From assembly GCF_029623955.1 (NCBI RefSeq), contig NZ_JARSBP010000002.1:62001-126000 (forward strand): DNA of 64,000 nucleotides. The letters are read 5' to 3'. A program made the position numbers and the translations under genes. The notes beneath the pieces were generated by a model that saw only the letters and a program-made list of their open reading frames with translations, made no database searches and was not told where the DNA came from. Positions 44,322-51,891 of the stretch are shown piece by piece (position 1 is the stretch's first letter; every line of letters begins with the position of its first letter). Source of the stretch: Mycobacterium sp. 236(2023). Lineage in GTDB: Bacteria > Actinomycetota > Actinomycetes > Mycobacteriales > Mycobacteriaceae.

Positions 44322-45424
44322 GCGGCACGTCACCGCGGGGGACGGCGGTGACGGCCCGGGTCGGCATCGCGCTCGGGATCGCGGTCGGGGTGTGCTTCGT
44401 CACCGGGCTGCTCAGCCATTTCATCCAGCACCCGCAGCCGTGGTCCTGGTGGCCGACCCGGCCGGTGTGGCTGTACCGGTTCACGCAGGGACTGCATGTC
44501 GCCTCGGGCATCGCGGCGATCCCGCTGCTGGTCGTCAAGCTGTGGTCGGTGTGGCCGAAGCTGTTCGAGCGCCCCGTCATCGGCGGACCGGTCCGGGCGC
44601 TGGAGCGCGGATCGATCCTGGTGCTGGTGGCCTCGATGCTCTTCCAGCTCAGCACCGGACTGCTCAACATCGCGCAGTGGTATGTGTTCGAGTTCTTCTT
44701 CACCACCGCGCATTACGCGATGTCCTATGTCGCGATCGGCGCGGTGATCGTCCACATCGGCGTGAAGTTGCCGGTGATCCGGCGCGCTCTCGGCGAGCCG
44801 CTCGACGGCGTGCCTCGTGGTGATCTGCCGAGCGTGTCGCGACGCACCGTGCTGCGGGGCACATGGCTGGCTGCGGCAGTGGCGACCCTCGTCACGGTCG
44901 GCCAGACGGTGCCCGCATTGCGCAAGGTGTCGGTGCTGGCGCCGCGTTCCGGTGAAGGGCCCCAAGGTGTTCCGGTGAACCGATCGGCCGTCGCGGCGGG
45001 GGTTCTGCAGTCCTCGCGGTCACCCGACTACCGTCTGACGGTCGTCAACGGAGACCGCACCAAGGTCTTCACCATCGACGAGCTCAATGCCATGACGCAG
45101 ACCACCCATCGACTCCCCATCGCGTGCGTCGAAGGTTGGAGCGCGGACGCCGAGTGGACCGGTGTGGTACTGGCCGAACTGGTGGCTGCGGTGGGGGCGT
45201 CGCCGGATTCCGACGTCCGGATGATCTCGCTGGAACCGCCCGGCCCCTATTCGCGCACCGTGCTGCCCGCGCGCCACGCCCGTGACGATAAGACGCTGAT
45301 CGCACTGAAGATCAACGGCGAGACGCTGAACCTCGACCACGGCTACCCGTGCCGGCTGATCGCACCGACGAGACCTGGTGTGCTGCAGACGAAGTGGCTG
45401 ACACGCATCGAGGTGGTGGCATGA
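44318..45424 (+). CDS. cytochrome b561-like/molybdopterin-dependent oxidoreductase fusion
   Basis: A 368-residue fusion. Residues 12-155 carry four membrane helices with His residues (LSHFIQHPQ, GLHVASGIA, TAHYAMSY, VIVHIGVKL) in a cytochrome b561-like layout. A further helix follows an Arg-rich SRRTVLRGTW. The C-terminal domain (about 230-368) resembles sulfite-oxidase-type molybdopterin proteins; Cys270 in PIACVEGWSAD is the expected Mo ligand. The design couples a quinone or heme in the membrane with an extracytoplasmic Mo site. Fourth gene of the run. Confidence 0.82.
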   Translation: MSGTSPRGTAVTARVGIALGIAVGVCFVTGLLSHFIQHPQPWSWWPTRPVWLYRFTQGLHVASGIAAIPLLVVKLWSVWPKLFERPVIGGPVRALERGSILVLVASMLFQLSTGLLNIAQWYVFEFFFTTAHYAMSYVAIGAVIVHIGVKLPVIRRALGEPLDGVPRGDLPSVSRRTVLRGTWLAAAVATLVTVGQTVPALRKVSVLAPRSGEGPQGVPVNRSAVAAGVLQSSRSPDYRLTVVNGDRTKVFTIDELNAMTQTTHRLPIACVEGWSADAEWTGVVLAELVAAVGASPDSDVRMISLEPPGPYSRTVLPARHARDDKTLIALKINGETLNLDHGYPCRLIAPTRPGVLQTKWLTRIEVVA

Positions 45425-45882
45425 CCGCCGTGCGAGTCGTGCTGGTGCTGGCCGGTGTGGCACTGGGTCTCTACGGCGCGGTGCTGCTGTGGGACAACCC
45501 GTCTCTGATCCGGATCATCATGTGGGCGGTTCTCGCTGCCGTCATCCATGACTTCGTGTTCGCGCCGTTGTGTGCCGCGGCCGGCCTCGCGGGACGTTCC
45601 TTGCTTCCGGTGCGGTGGCGGTCCCCGGTCGCGGTGGCCGCACTGTGCAGCGTCGTGCTGGCCCTGCTCGCGGTGCCGGTGTACACCAAACCCGGAGCGC
45701 ACCTGGACAATCCGTCGGCCCTGGATCGCAATTATGCGCTGGGGTTGTGGATCGCGGTCGCCGTGGTCTGGGCCTGCGTGCCGCTCTATTACGCCCTCGC
45801 GCGGTGGCTACCAGTTCGTCAGAATGACATGGTTGATGGTGAGCGCTCCGATGACGTTGAGCGCCAGCCACCATCGCAGTGA
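45421..45882 (+). CDS. hypothetical membrane protein
   Basis: A 153-residue protein with four helices: VLVLAGVALGLYGAVLLW, a segment containing IHDFVFAPLCAAAG, VAVAALCSVVLALLAVPVY and LGLWIAVAVVWACVPLYY. The tail of about 25 residues is polar (PVRQNDMVDGERSDDVERQ) and overlaps the convergent GT-C gene for 75 nt. Function unknown. It is coupled to the molybdopterin gene by a 4-nt overlap, so it may be an accessory subunit. Confidence 0.72.
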   Translation: MTAVRVVLVLAGVALGLYGAVLLWDNPSLIRIIMWAVLAAVIHDFVFAPLCAAAGLAGRSLLPVRWRSPVAVAALCSVVLALLAVPVYTKPGAHLDNPSALDRNYALGLWIAVAVVWACVPLYYALARWLPVRQNDMVDGERSDDVERQPPSQ

Positions 45883-47154
45883 TCGCCACGGCAGCAGCGC
45901 GGTCGCCGCGACAAGCCACACCGTGAACGGCAGCCAGATCCGTTCGGTCTCGGCCTTGCTCAGCCGCGACAGGTCGGCGCACACGATCGACAGCAGTGCG
46001 CCGAATACCAGCAGATGCAGGCCGGAGCGCCGCTTGATCGCCGCAACATCGAATGCGCGACCGAGCGCGGCGACGCTGCCCAGCCCGATGGAGCACACGG
46101 TCGCCGCGAAGTTGGCCCAACCCCAGTATTCGAACGGGCGCTCAAGGGCGATGCCCTGCCAGTAGCGCTCCTGCACCAGGTGGTAGCCGTCCAGCCACCA
46201 GAACCCGGCTGCATAGAACACCGCGGCGACGGCCAGGGCCGCGACCGCGGCCGGGACGAACGCCCGCAGCGCGGCCCGCCACGACGACGCGCCGAGCAGC
46301 ACCGTCACGGCGGGCAGCGCCATCAGCCCCATGCCGTAGTTGCAGAAGATGCCCCACCCCAGCAGCAGCCCCGCACCCGCAGCGGCCACGAGCGGCAGCC
46401 GGGTGCGCCCGGTGACAGCCAGCGCCAGCAGCGTGATGCCCCAGGCCGCGACGCCCGCGAAGTAGCCGTCGGCGGACACCGCGATCCAGATGGCGGTCGG
46501 CGCGACAGCGGCGAACACGGCGGCACGCCGGGCGGCGTCCTCGTCGGCCAGCGCGCGCACCGTGACGACGATCGCGGCGGCGATGGACGAACCGGCCAGC
46601 AGGCACAACAGCCCGGCCCACGCGCCGCCGCTCAGTCCGATGCGGTCGAGCCAGACGAACGTCAGCAGCGCCCCCGGCGGATGTCCGGACACGTGTGTGA
46701 TCCACGAGTCCGGCTGGAAGTCGAGGATGCGCGAGGCGAACGTGCGCAGCATCTCGGGGATGTCGGTGACGCTCGGCACCTCGCGCAGATACTCGTGCTT
46801 CGCGACCAGGCGGCCCGCGAAGCCACGCTGCCAGCCGTCGATCATCGCGAGGCTGAACGCCCACGTGCACGACACCGCCCACGCCGTCCAGGGCAGCCAG
46901 CGCCACGGCAGCCGCCGTGCCAGCGTCGGGCCCCACAACACCGCCGCGACGGCGATCAGCACGGCGGGGACCGTGCCCGGTCCGACGTGCGCGTTCCACC
47001 ATCCGAAGATCGGTGAGGTGGCGGCGAAGTCCCGGAACCGCGCGGCGTCCGCGTTCAGCAACGGCGTGACGGTCTCGAGGTGCAGGTGCGGCACGACGAA
47101 CGCGACGGCGACCAGGACGGCACCGATCGCAACCGCACCCGCCTCTTTACGCAT
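45808..47154 (-). CDS. GT-C-like multi-helix membrane protein (Rv0541c-like)
   Basis: A 448-residue polytopic protein with about 11 helices, equivalent to Rv0541c. The extracytoplasmic loop near LNADAARFRDFAATSPIF and another with THVSGHPPGALL hold acidic and His residues, as in GT-C (GT39/GT87-like) polyprenyl-phosphate-sugar transferases, but no clear family signature is seen. ATG 47154 is preferred over GTG 47187 because it matches the tuberculosis length. Its 3' end overlaps the preceding plus-strand gene for 75 bp. Confidence 0.78.
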   Translation of the reverse strand: MRKEAGAVAIGAVLVAVAFVVPHLHLETVTPLLNADAARFRDFAATSPIFGWWNAHVGPGTVPAVLIAVAAVLWGPTLARRLPWRWLPWTAWAVSCTWAFSLAMIDGWQRGFAGRLVAKHEYLREVPSVTDIPEMLRTFASRILDFQPDSWITHVSGHPPGALLTFVWLDRIGLSGGAWAGLLCLLAGSSIAAAIVVTVRALADEDAARRAAVFAAVAPTAIWIAVSADGYFAGVAAWGITLLALAVTGRTRLPLVAAAGAGLLLGWGIFCNYGMGLMALPAVTVLLGASSWRAALRAFVPAAVAALAVAAVFYAAGFWWLDGYHLVQERYWQGIALERPFEYWGWANFAATVCSIGLGSVAALGRAFDVAAIKRRSGLHLLVFGALLSIVCADLSRLSKAETERIWLPFTVWLVAATALLPWRSLRWWLALNVIGALTINHVILTNW

Positions 47155-47181
47155 CCCCCGATTCTGCGCGAGCGCGCGTGT

Positions 47182-47214
47182 CTGCACGCCGACACTCCGT
47201 GTCAGGGCGTGCAG
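47182..47214. repeat. hairpin-forming palindrome near the GT-C-like gene
   Basis: CTGCACGCC (47182-47190) and GGCGTGCAG (47206-47214) are perfect complements; inside them GACA (47191-47194) pairs with TGTC (47200-47203), leaving a 2-nt bulge. It lies in the 124-bp gap between the PPOX gene 3' end and the start of the GT-C-like gene. Possibilities: a terminator for the PPOX gene, an operator, or a dispersed palindromic repeat. Confidence 0.5.
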
Positions 47215-47278
47215 TACCGCGCGCTCACCGGCCGTGAGCTGCGGGAAAGTGCTCGGTGCCGTCAGACAGTCGTAAGGA

Positions 47279-47893
47279 TCAGTAGAGGATCTTGCGCATG
47301 TTTTCTTCGTCGAGGTGGCGGCGCAACTCCTCGATGTCGGCGTCGGAATCCATCATCTTCACCAGCTGCGCCACGCTCGGCACCGCGGTCGGATCCCACG
47401 CCTCCGGCTTCCACGCGTCCGAGCGCAGGAATGCTTTCGCGCAGTGGAAGAACACCTCTTCGATCGCGATCTCCAACGCCAGGATCGGACGCTTGCCCTG
47501 AACGATCATCGCGTCGAAGTAGTCGGCGTCGGCCATGATCCGGGCACTGCCGTTGATGCGCAGCGTGTCACCGCGGCCGGGGATGACGAACAGCGTGCCG
47601 ACTCGCGGGCGTTCCAGCACATTGAGGTATCCGTCGACGCGCTTGTTGCCGGGCCGCTCGGGAATCGCGATGGTCGCGGAGTCGATGATGTGCACGAATC
47701 CCGGCGGATCGCCCTTGGGGGAGACGTCCACGCGACCGTCGGCGTCCATCGTCGCGACGAAGCCCAGCGGCGCGTGGGACAACCAGAGCTGCTCGATCGG
47801 CGACAGGTGGTCACGCACCTTGTTGGCGACAGCGGCGTTCGGATGTCCGACGATCGCGCGGAGTTCGTCGACGGAGGTCACTTCACGGCTCAT
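47279..47893 (-). CDS. PPOX-class FMN-binding protein (TIGR04025-like)
   Basis: A 204-residue protein of the pyridoxamine 5'-phosphate oxidase-like family. FMN-binding pattern: FVATMDADGRVDVSPKGDPPG and RVGTLFVIPGRGDTLRINGSA, seen as two strands. It resembles the MSMEG_1004-type family (TIGR04025). Substrate unknown. ATG 47893 is used. It lies 42 nt from the menE stop; expression as a separate gene or with menE is unclear. Confidence 0.85.
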   Translation of the reverse strand: MSREVTSVDELRAIVGHPNAAVANKVRDHLSPIEQLWLSHAPLGFVATMDADGRVDVSPKGDPPGFVHIIDSATIAIPERPGNKRVDGYLNVLERPRVGTLFVIPGRGDTLRINGSARIMADADYFDAMIVQGKRPILALEIAIEEVFFHCAKAFLRSDAWKPEAWDPTAVPSVAQLVKMMDSDADIEELRRHLDEENMRKILY

Positions 47894-47935
47894 GGCTCCA
47901 TCATGCGCGCCGGCCGGCCGGCCGAGGGTGCCACC

Positions 47936-48973
47936 TCAGTCGCTGAACAGTCGCACCAGCTCGCGGCGGTCCACCTTGCCGATGCCGCGGCGGGGGAGTT
48001 CGCCGACGATGTGCAGTTCGCGCGGAGCAGCCGTCGACGGCAGCGTCTCGACCACGTGGGAACGCAACTCGGGCAACGTCACCGACCAACCTGGGGCGAC
48101 GACGACCGCGGCGACCACCCGTTGGCCCAGCCTCTCGTCGGCGAGTCCGAACACCGCGCAGTCGGCGACGGCGGGATGGGTGGCCAGCGCGGTCTCCACC
48201 AACCCCGGCATGACCGTCAGGCCGCCGGTGCTGATCGCATCATCGACCCTCCCGAGCACCCGCAGCACTCCTGACTCATCAACCACGCCAACGTCGTCGG
48301 TGCGAAACCATCCGGGCTCGTCGAACGGGTCCGGCGTCACCGGGTTGCGGTATCCGGAGGCGACTGTCGGGCCACCCAGCGAAATCCTTGCGTCCTCGAT
48401 GCGGATCGAGACACCGGTCAGCGGCACGCCGTCGTAGACGCAGCCGCCGGCGGTCTCGCTCATCCCGTAGGTGCGGACAGCCGAAATGCCTGCCGCCGAG
48501 GCCTTTTCGGCCACTCCCGCGGGCATGGGTCCGCCGCCGATCAGCACGGCGTCCAGACTGGCCAGGGCTGCGGCGGCTCGAGGGTCCTGTAATGCCTTGT
48601 CCAACTGGGTCGCAACGAGCGACGTATAGCGTCGCCCGGGCGGCATCGACTCGATCGCCGACAACAGCGTCGCGGGGTCGAACGAGGCTGGGACGGCCAC
48701 GGGACGCGTGCCTGCGACGACGCTGCGCACGAGCACCTGGAACCCGGCGACGTGGTAGGCGGGCAGCGCGAGTAGCCAGTGGCCCGGGCCGCCGAGCCGT
48801 TCGTGGGTCGCCTCGGCGCTGGCGAGCAGGGCGGACCCTGTCAGCATGGCGCCCTTGGGCGTTCCCGTCGTCCCGGAGGTCGACAGCACGGCGTTCACGG
48901 AGTCGTCGATGTCGTGGCCTGCGCGCAAAGCCGTTGTCAGCGTGGCGGTCTGGTCGGGGTCGTCGGCGGGCAC
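47936..48973 (-). CDS. menE: o-succinylbenzoate-CoA ligase (N-terminus probably longer)
   Basis: Activates o-succinylbenzoate to its CoA thioester in menaquinone synthesis. An adenylate-forming enzyme with the P-loop STSGTTGTPKGAML, YGMSETAGG and the hinge-to-C-terminal GRVDDAISTGG and GIGKVDRRELV. From GTG 48973 it has 345 residues, but homology to Rv0542c continues upstream in frame to about 49066 (ILRAVGFGTGDAAL, VDDVLAGRASVLPVPAD). No ATG, GTG or TTG exists there; an ATA at 49075 overlapping the neighbouring stop would give MAILRAV. The real protein is therefore probably about 379 residues with a rare start. Confidence 0.88.
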   Translation of the reverse strand: MPADDPDQTATLTTALRAGHDIDDSVNAVLSTSGTTGTPKGAMLTGSALLASAEATHERLGGPGHWLLALPAYHVAGFQVLVRSVVAGTRPVAVPASFDPATLLSAIESMPPGRRYTSLVATQLDKALQDPRAAAALASLDAVLIGGGPMPAGVAEKASAAGISAVRTYGMSETAGGCVYDGVPLTGVSIRIEDARISLGGPTVASGYRNPVTPDPFDEPGWFRTDDVGVVDESGVLRVLGRVDDAISTGGLTVMPGLVETALATHPAVADCAVFGLADERLGQRVVAAVVVAPGWSVTLPELRSHVVETLPSTAAPRELHIVGELPRRGIGKVDRRELVRLFSD

Positions 48974-49071
48974 CGGAAGAACGCTCGCGCGACCGGCGAG
49001 GACGTCGTCGACGATGGACAGCCCCGTCAGGGCGGCATCGCCGGTGCCGAACCCGACGGCGCGCAGGATGG

Positions 49072-49395
49072 CTATCGGTCTTCCTCCGCCTCGTCGCGGG
49101 GATCGTCGAGCGGCCAGCCCCGTGCCGCCAGTCGCGCCCGAACTCGCTCGACGTCGTCGGGGGTCGGGAGCTCGTCGGTGATCTGGGTGATCAGCACGCC
49201 GATGTCGACGCGGTCGATCTCGGCGACGTCGTCGAGCTCGGCACGGACGACCAGTTCCGCGACCACCGCTCTCACCTCGTCGTCGGTGAGCCGGCGACGC
49301 AAGAGCGCCAACAGCGGCACGCGATCGGGGCCGGGCACACCCTCGGGGTATCCGGCGACGATCCAGGCCACGATCCTGGCGAGAAAATTGGTCAC
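49072..49395 (-). CDS. DUF3349 protein, first copy (Rv0543c-like)
   Basis: A 107-residue soluble, helical protein of DUF3349. The pattern WIVAGYPEGVPGPDRVPLLALL with RRLTDDEV, DELPTPDDVERVRARL and GWPLDD is shared with the second copy at 51190. GTG 49395 (VTNFLARIV) follows a good SD (GGAAGTGAG) and matches the known N-terminus; frames extending to 49551 give an uncharacteristic leader. Structures of this family show a helical bundle, but its role is unknown. It overlaps the likely ATA start of menE. Confidence 0.85.
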   Translation of the reverse strand: MTNFLARIVAWIVAGYPEGVPGPDRVPLLALLRRRLTDDEVRAVVAELVVRAELDDVAEIDRVDIGVLITQITDELPTPDDVERVRARLAARGWPLDDPRDEAEEDR

Positions 49396-49504
49396 GAACT
49401 CACTTCCCACAGAGGCAACGAGTGCCCTCGGCACCTCGATATTAGACGCGCGGTTCGCTGGGAGAATGCTGTGAGCCAGGGCCGGAAAACGTAGGGCTCC
49501 CTGA

Positions 49505-49523
49505 AGATGAACATCAGATGAAC
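49505..49523. promoter_or_regulatory. PHO-box-like direct repeat (candidate RegX3 site) upstream of pit
   Basis: AGATGAAC occurs at 49505-49512 and again at 49516-49523, an exact 8-bp repeat with 11-bp period. Read on the other strand it is GTTCATCT-N3-GTTCATCT, close to the actinobacterial PHO box (GTTCACC direct repeats, 11-bp units) bound by PhoP/RegX3-type regulators. It lies 95 bp before the pit ATG and 110 bp from the DUF3349 start, in the largest gene-free gap (49396-49618). Confidence 0.6.
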
Positions 49524-49618
49524 AACTACTCCTGACTAGGAGAAACAGCACGTCGCAGCCCTGACTCGCCTGGACGGAAATTCGTCAAAATTCTTAGCCA
49601 GCAAGCAGAATCAACGCC

Positions 49619-50866
49619 ATGAGTACTGAGTTGATCATCCTGGTGCTGTTGATCGTCACAGCACTGGCTTTCGACTTCACCAACGGGTTCCACGACACCG
49701 GGAACGCGATGGCGACGTCGATCGCGACCGGTGCTCTGAAGCCGAAGACGGCGGTGATCCTCGCGGGCGTGCTGAACCTTGTCGGCGCCTTCCTCTCCGT
49801 CGAGGTGGCGGTGACGGTGACGACGTCGGTTCTGAAGATCCAGGACGGCAAGACCGGCGAACTGATTCCGTCGATCGATCCTTCGACGGGGTTGACGATC
49901 ATCTTCGCGGGTCTGATCGGCGGCATCCTGTGGAACCTGCTCACGTGGCTGTTCGGCATCCCGTCCAGCTCCTCGCACGCGCTGTTCGGCGGGCTGATCG
50001 GAGCGGGCCTCGCCGCGATCGGCCTCAGCGGGGTCAACTGGTCCGGTGTCACCCAGAAGGTGCTGATCCCCGCCGTCGCCGCCCCTCTCATCGCCTGCCT
50101 GGTCGCCGCATGTGGCACGTGGCTGGTCTACAAGATCACCCAGAACGTGAACAAGAAGCGCCGCGAGGCCGGCTTCCGCTGGGGCCAGATCGCCACGGCA
50201 TCGCTGGTCGCACTGTCGCACGGCACCAACGACGCGCAGAAGACCATGGGTGTCATCGCCCTCGCGCTCATCACCACGGGCCACCTCACCGGGGACGTGA
50301 AGGAGCAGGGTTTGCCGTTCTGGATCATCGCCTCCTGTGCCCTGGCGATCGGCCTGGGTACCTACCTCGGCGGCTGGCGCGTGATACGCACTCTCGGTAA
50401 GGGTCTCGTCGAGATCGAGTCGCCGCAGGGTCTGGCGGCCGAAGCATCGTCTGCGGCGATCATCCTGAGTTCCAGTGCGGCCGGCATGGCGCTGTCCACC
50501 ACTCACGTCGCCACCGGCTCGATTCTCGGCAGCGGCGTCGGCAAGCCGGGCGCCGAAGTCCGATGGGCGGTCGCGGGCCGCATGGCCGTGGCGTGGCTCA
50601 TCACGCTGCCTGCCGCGGGAATCGTTGGCGCGCTGTCCTTCTGGCTGTCCTACGGAGTCGAGTCACTGACAGGTTCCGACCTGGCCGGTGACGGTCTGAT
50701 CTTCCTGCTGCTGTGCGCGCTGTCCTTCTACATGTGGTGGCGGGCCCAGCAGCAGAAGGTCGACCATAACAACGTCAACGCCGACTGGGACGCCTCGACG
50801 AACTCGGTCGTCCCCGCGGAGGTTCGCGACGCCGCCACCGATCCCAAGCCCGCCGCGACGGTCTGA
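49619..50866 (+). CDS. pitA: inorganic phosphate transporter, PiT family
   Basis: A 415-residue low-affinity phosphate transporter. PiT signature motifs FDFTNGFHDTGNAMATS near the N-terminus and ALSHGTNDAQKTMGVIA in the middle mark the two repeats. About 10 helices, with a polar C-terminal tail. Equivalent to Rv0545c, but the transcription direction relative to the flanking menE/DUF3349 is opposite to tuberculosis. A PHO-box-like repeat upstream suggests phosphate-responsive control. It is followed by a small membrane gene after 23 nt. Confidence 0.94.
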   Translation: MSTELIILVLLIVTALAFDFTNGFHDTGNAMATSIATGALKPKTAVILAGVLNLVGAFLSVEVAVTVTTSVLKIQDGKTGELIPSIDPSTGLTIIFAGLIGGILWNLLTWLFGIPSSSSHALFGGLIGAGLAAIGLSGVNWSGVTQKVLIPAVAAPLIACLVAACGTWLVYKITQNVNKKRREAGFRWGQIATASLVALSHGTNDAQKTMGVIALALITTGHLTGDVKEQGLPFWIIASCALAIGLGTYLGGWRVIRTLGKGLVEIESPQGLAAEASSAAIILSSSAAGMALSTTHVATGSILGSGVGKPGAEVRWAVAGRMAVAWLITLPAAGIVGALSFWLSYGVESLTGSDLAGDGLIFLLLCALSFYMWWRAQQQKVDHNNVNADWDASTNSVVPAEVRDAATDPKPAATV

Positions 50867-50889
50867 CCGGCAACCGCAAAGGAATTCAG

Positions 50890-51177
50890 ATGACGTACTT
50901 CGAGAGCATCTTCAAGGTGCTGGGTGTGGGGCTGCTTCTGGGCGCGGGGCTGCCCGCGGTGTTCGCCCTCGGTTTGGTTGCCTACTCGCGGGGCGCGGGC
51001 AGTGACGGCACCGACGGCGCCGCGGTCGTAGCCCCGAATCCCGCCGTGAAGTTCCTCGGTGTGGCGATGTTCGTGTTCGTCGGCTGGGTGATTCTGACCG
51101 CCGTCCTGTGGATCACGCGCACGACGCTCTTCCATCACACCGGTATCGACCTGTTCCCGTTCCTGCCCAAGAAGTGA
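50890..51177 (+). CDS. small two-helix membrane protein (Rv0544c-like)
   Basis: A 95-residue protein with helices near residues 9-32 and 55-76, linked by a Gly/Ala/Asp loop (SRGAGSDGTDGAAVVAPN), and a C-terminus PFLPKK. Equivalent by position to Rv0544c in the pit cluster. Function unknown; it probably belongs to the pit transcript (23 nt gap, GCAAAGGAATTC upstream as SD). Confidence 0.82.
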   Translation: MTYFESIFKVLGVGLLLGAGLPAVFALGLVAYSRGAGSDGTDGAAVVAPNPAVKFLGVAMFVFVGWVILTAVLWITRTTLFHHTGIDLFPFLPKK

Positions 51178-51189
51178 GCTGACACAGAT

Positions 51190-51489
51190 ATGACTCAGAG
51201 CGCTTTCGACAACGTCCTGTCCTGGTTGCACTCCGGCTACCCGCAGGGCGTTCCGCAGAAGGACTATTTCCCGCTTCTGGCCCTGTTGAGCCGGACGCTG
51301 ACCGAGGACGAGGTCGTCAAGGTCGCGCAGACGGTGTTGAGGAGCAACGACTCCGACACTGTGACGCCGGAGGAGATCCGCGCCGCGATCCACATGGTCA
51401 CCGACAAGGAACCGAATCCCGAAGAGATGCACCAGGTTGCGGCCCGGCTCGCCTCTGTCGGCTGGCCGCTGGCCGCGCCTGCCAGTTAG
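51190..51489 (+). CDS. DUF3349 protein, second copy
   Basis: A 99-residue paralogue of the DUF3349 protein at 49395. Shared features: WLHSGYPQGVPQKDYFPLLALL, LTEDEV, EPNPEEMHQVAARLASVGWPL. It follows the small membrane gene by 12 nt in the pit operon, as Rv0543c follows Rv0544c. Function unknown. Its stop overlaps that of the convergent VOC gene by 4 nt. Confidence 0.85.
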   Translation: MTQSAFDNVLSWLHSGYPQGVPQKDYFPLLALLSRTLTEDEVVKVAQTVLRSNDSDTVTPEEIRAAIHMVTDKEPNPEEMHQVAARLASVGWPLAAPAS

Positions 51490-51869
51490 CGGGAGTCCCG
51501 CCGCAGCGGGTGATCGTCGGGCACCTCCACGAAGATCAGCGTGACGCCGTCGGGATCGGCGACGTGCATCTCGTGCAGACCCCACGGTTCGCGCCGGGCC
51601 TCACGAGCGATGTCGATGCCGCGGTCACGCAACTCTTTCTGCGCGGCGGAAAGGTCGCGCACCTGCAACCACAGCGCACCCGGGAACGGTGGCGCGGCAT
51701 CGGACGGCCCGCCGTGTCCGGCGATCTCGATCAGCGACTGTCCGGCATAGAACACCGTGCCGCCGGAGTACTCCCTGGCGATGGCCAGCCCGACGCCATC
51801 GCGGTAGAACGTCACTGACTGCGCATAGTCTTTCGGACGGAACAACACCCGGCTGGCCAGGATCTCCAT
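51486..51869 (-). CDS. VOC/glyoxalase family protein (Rv0546c-like)
   Basis: A 127-residue vicinal-oxygen-chelate protein. Two beta-alpha-beta-beta-beta modules: start ILASRVLFRPKDYAQSVTFY and end WGLHEMHVADPDGVTLIFVEV, with His and Glu as possible metal ligands. Could be a glyoxalase, fosfomycin-type or dioxygenase relative; the substrate is unknown. The frame extends upstream, but ATG 51869 starts the conserved MEILASRV. Confidence 0.85.
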   Translation of the reverse strand: MEILASRVLFRPKDYAQSVTFYRDGVGLAIAREYSGGTVFYAGQSLIEIAGHGGPSDAAPPFPGALWLQVRDLSAAQKELRDRGIDIAREARREPWGLHEMHVADPDGVTLIFVEVPDDHPLRRDSR

Positions 51870-51891
51870 GGGTGTTTGTCTACCACGGTTG

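Noticed and set aside
49396..49618. An extra gene in the gap before pit (minus frame reaching 49551)
   Set aside because: The frame's first 52 residues lack coding character and the SD/GTG at 49395 with homology marks the real start; the gap instead holds the PHO-box-like repeat.
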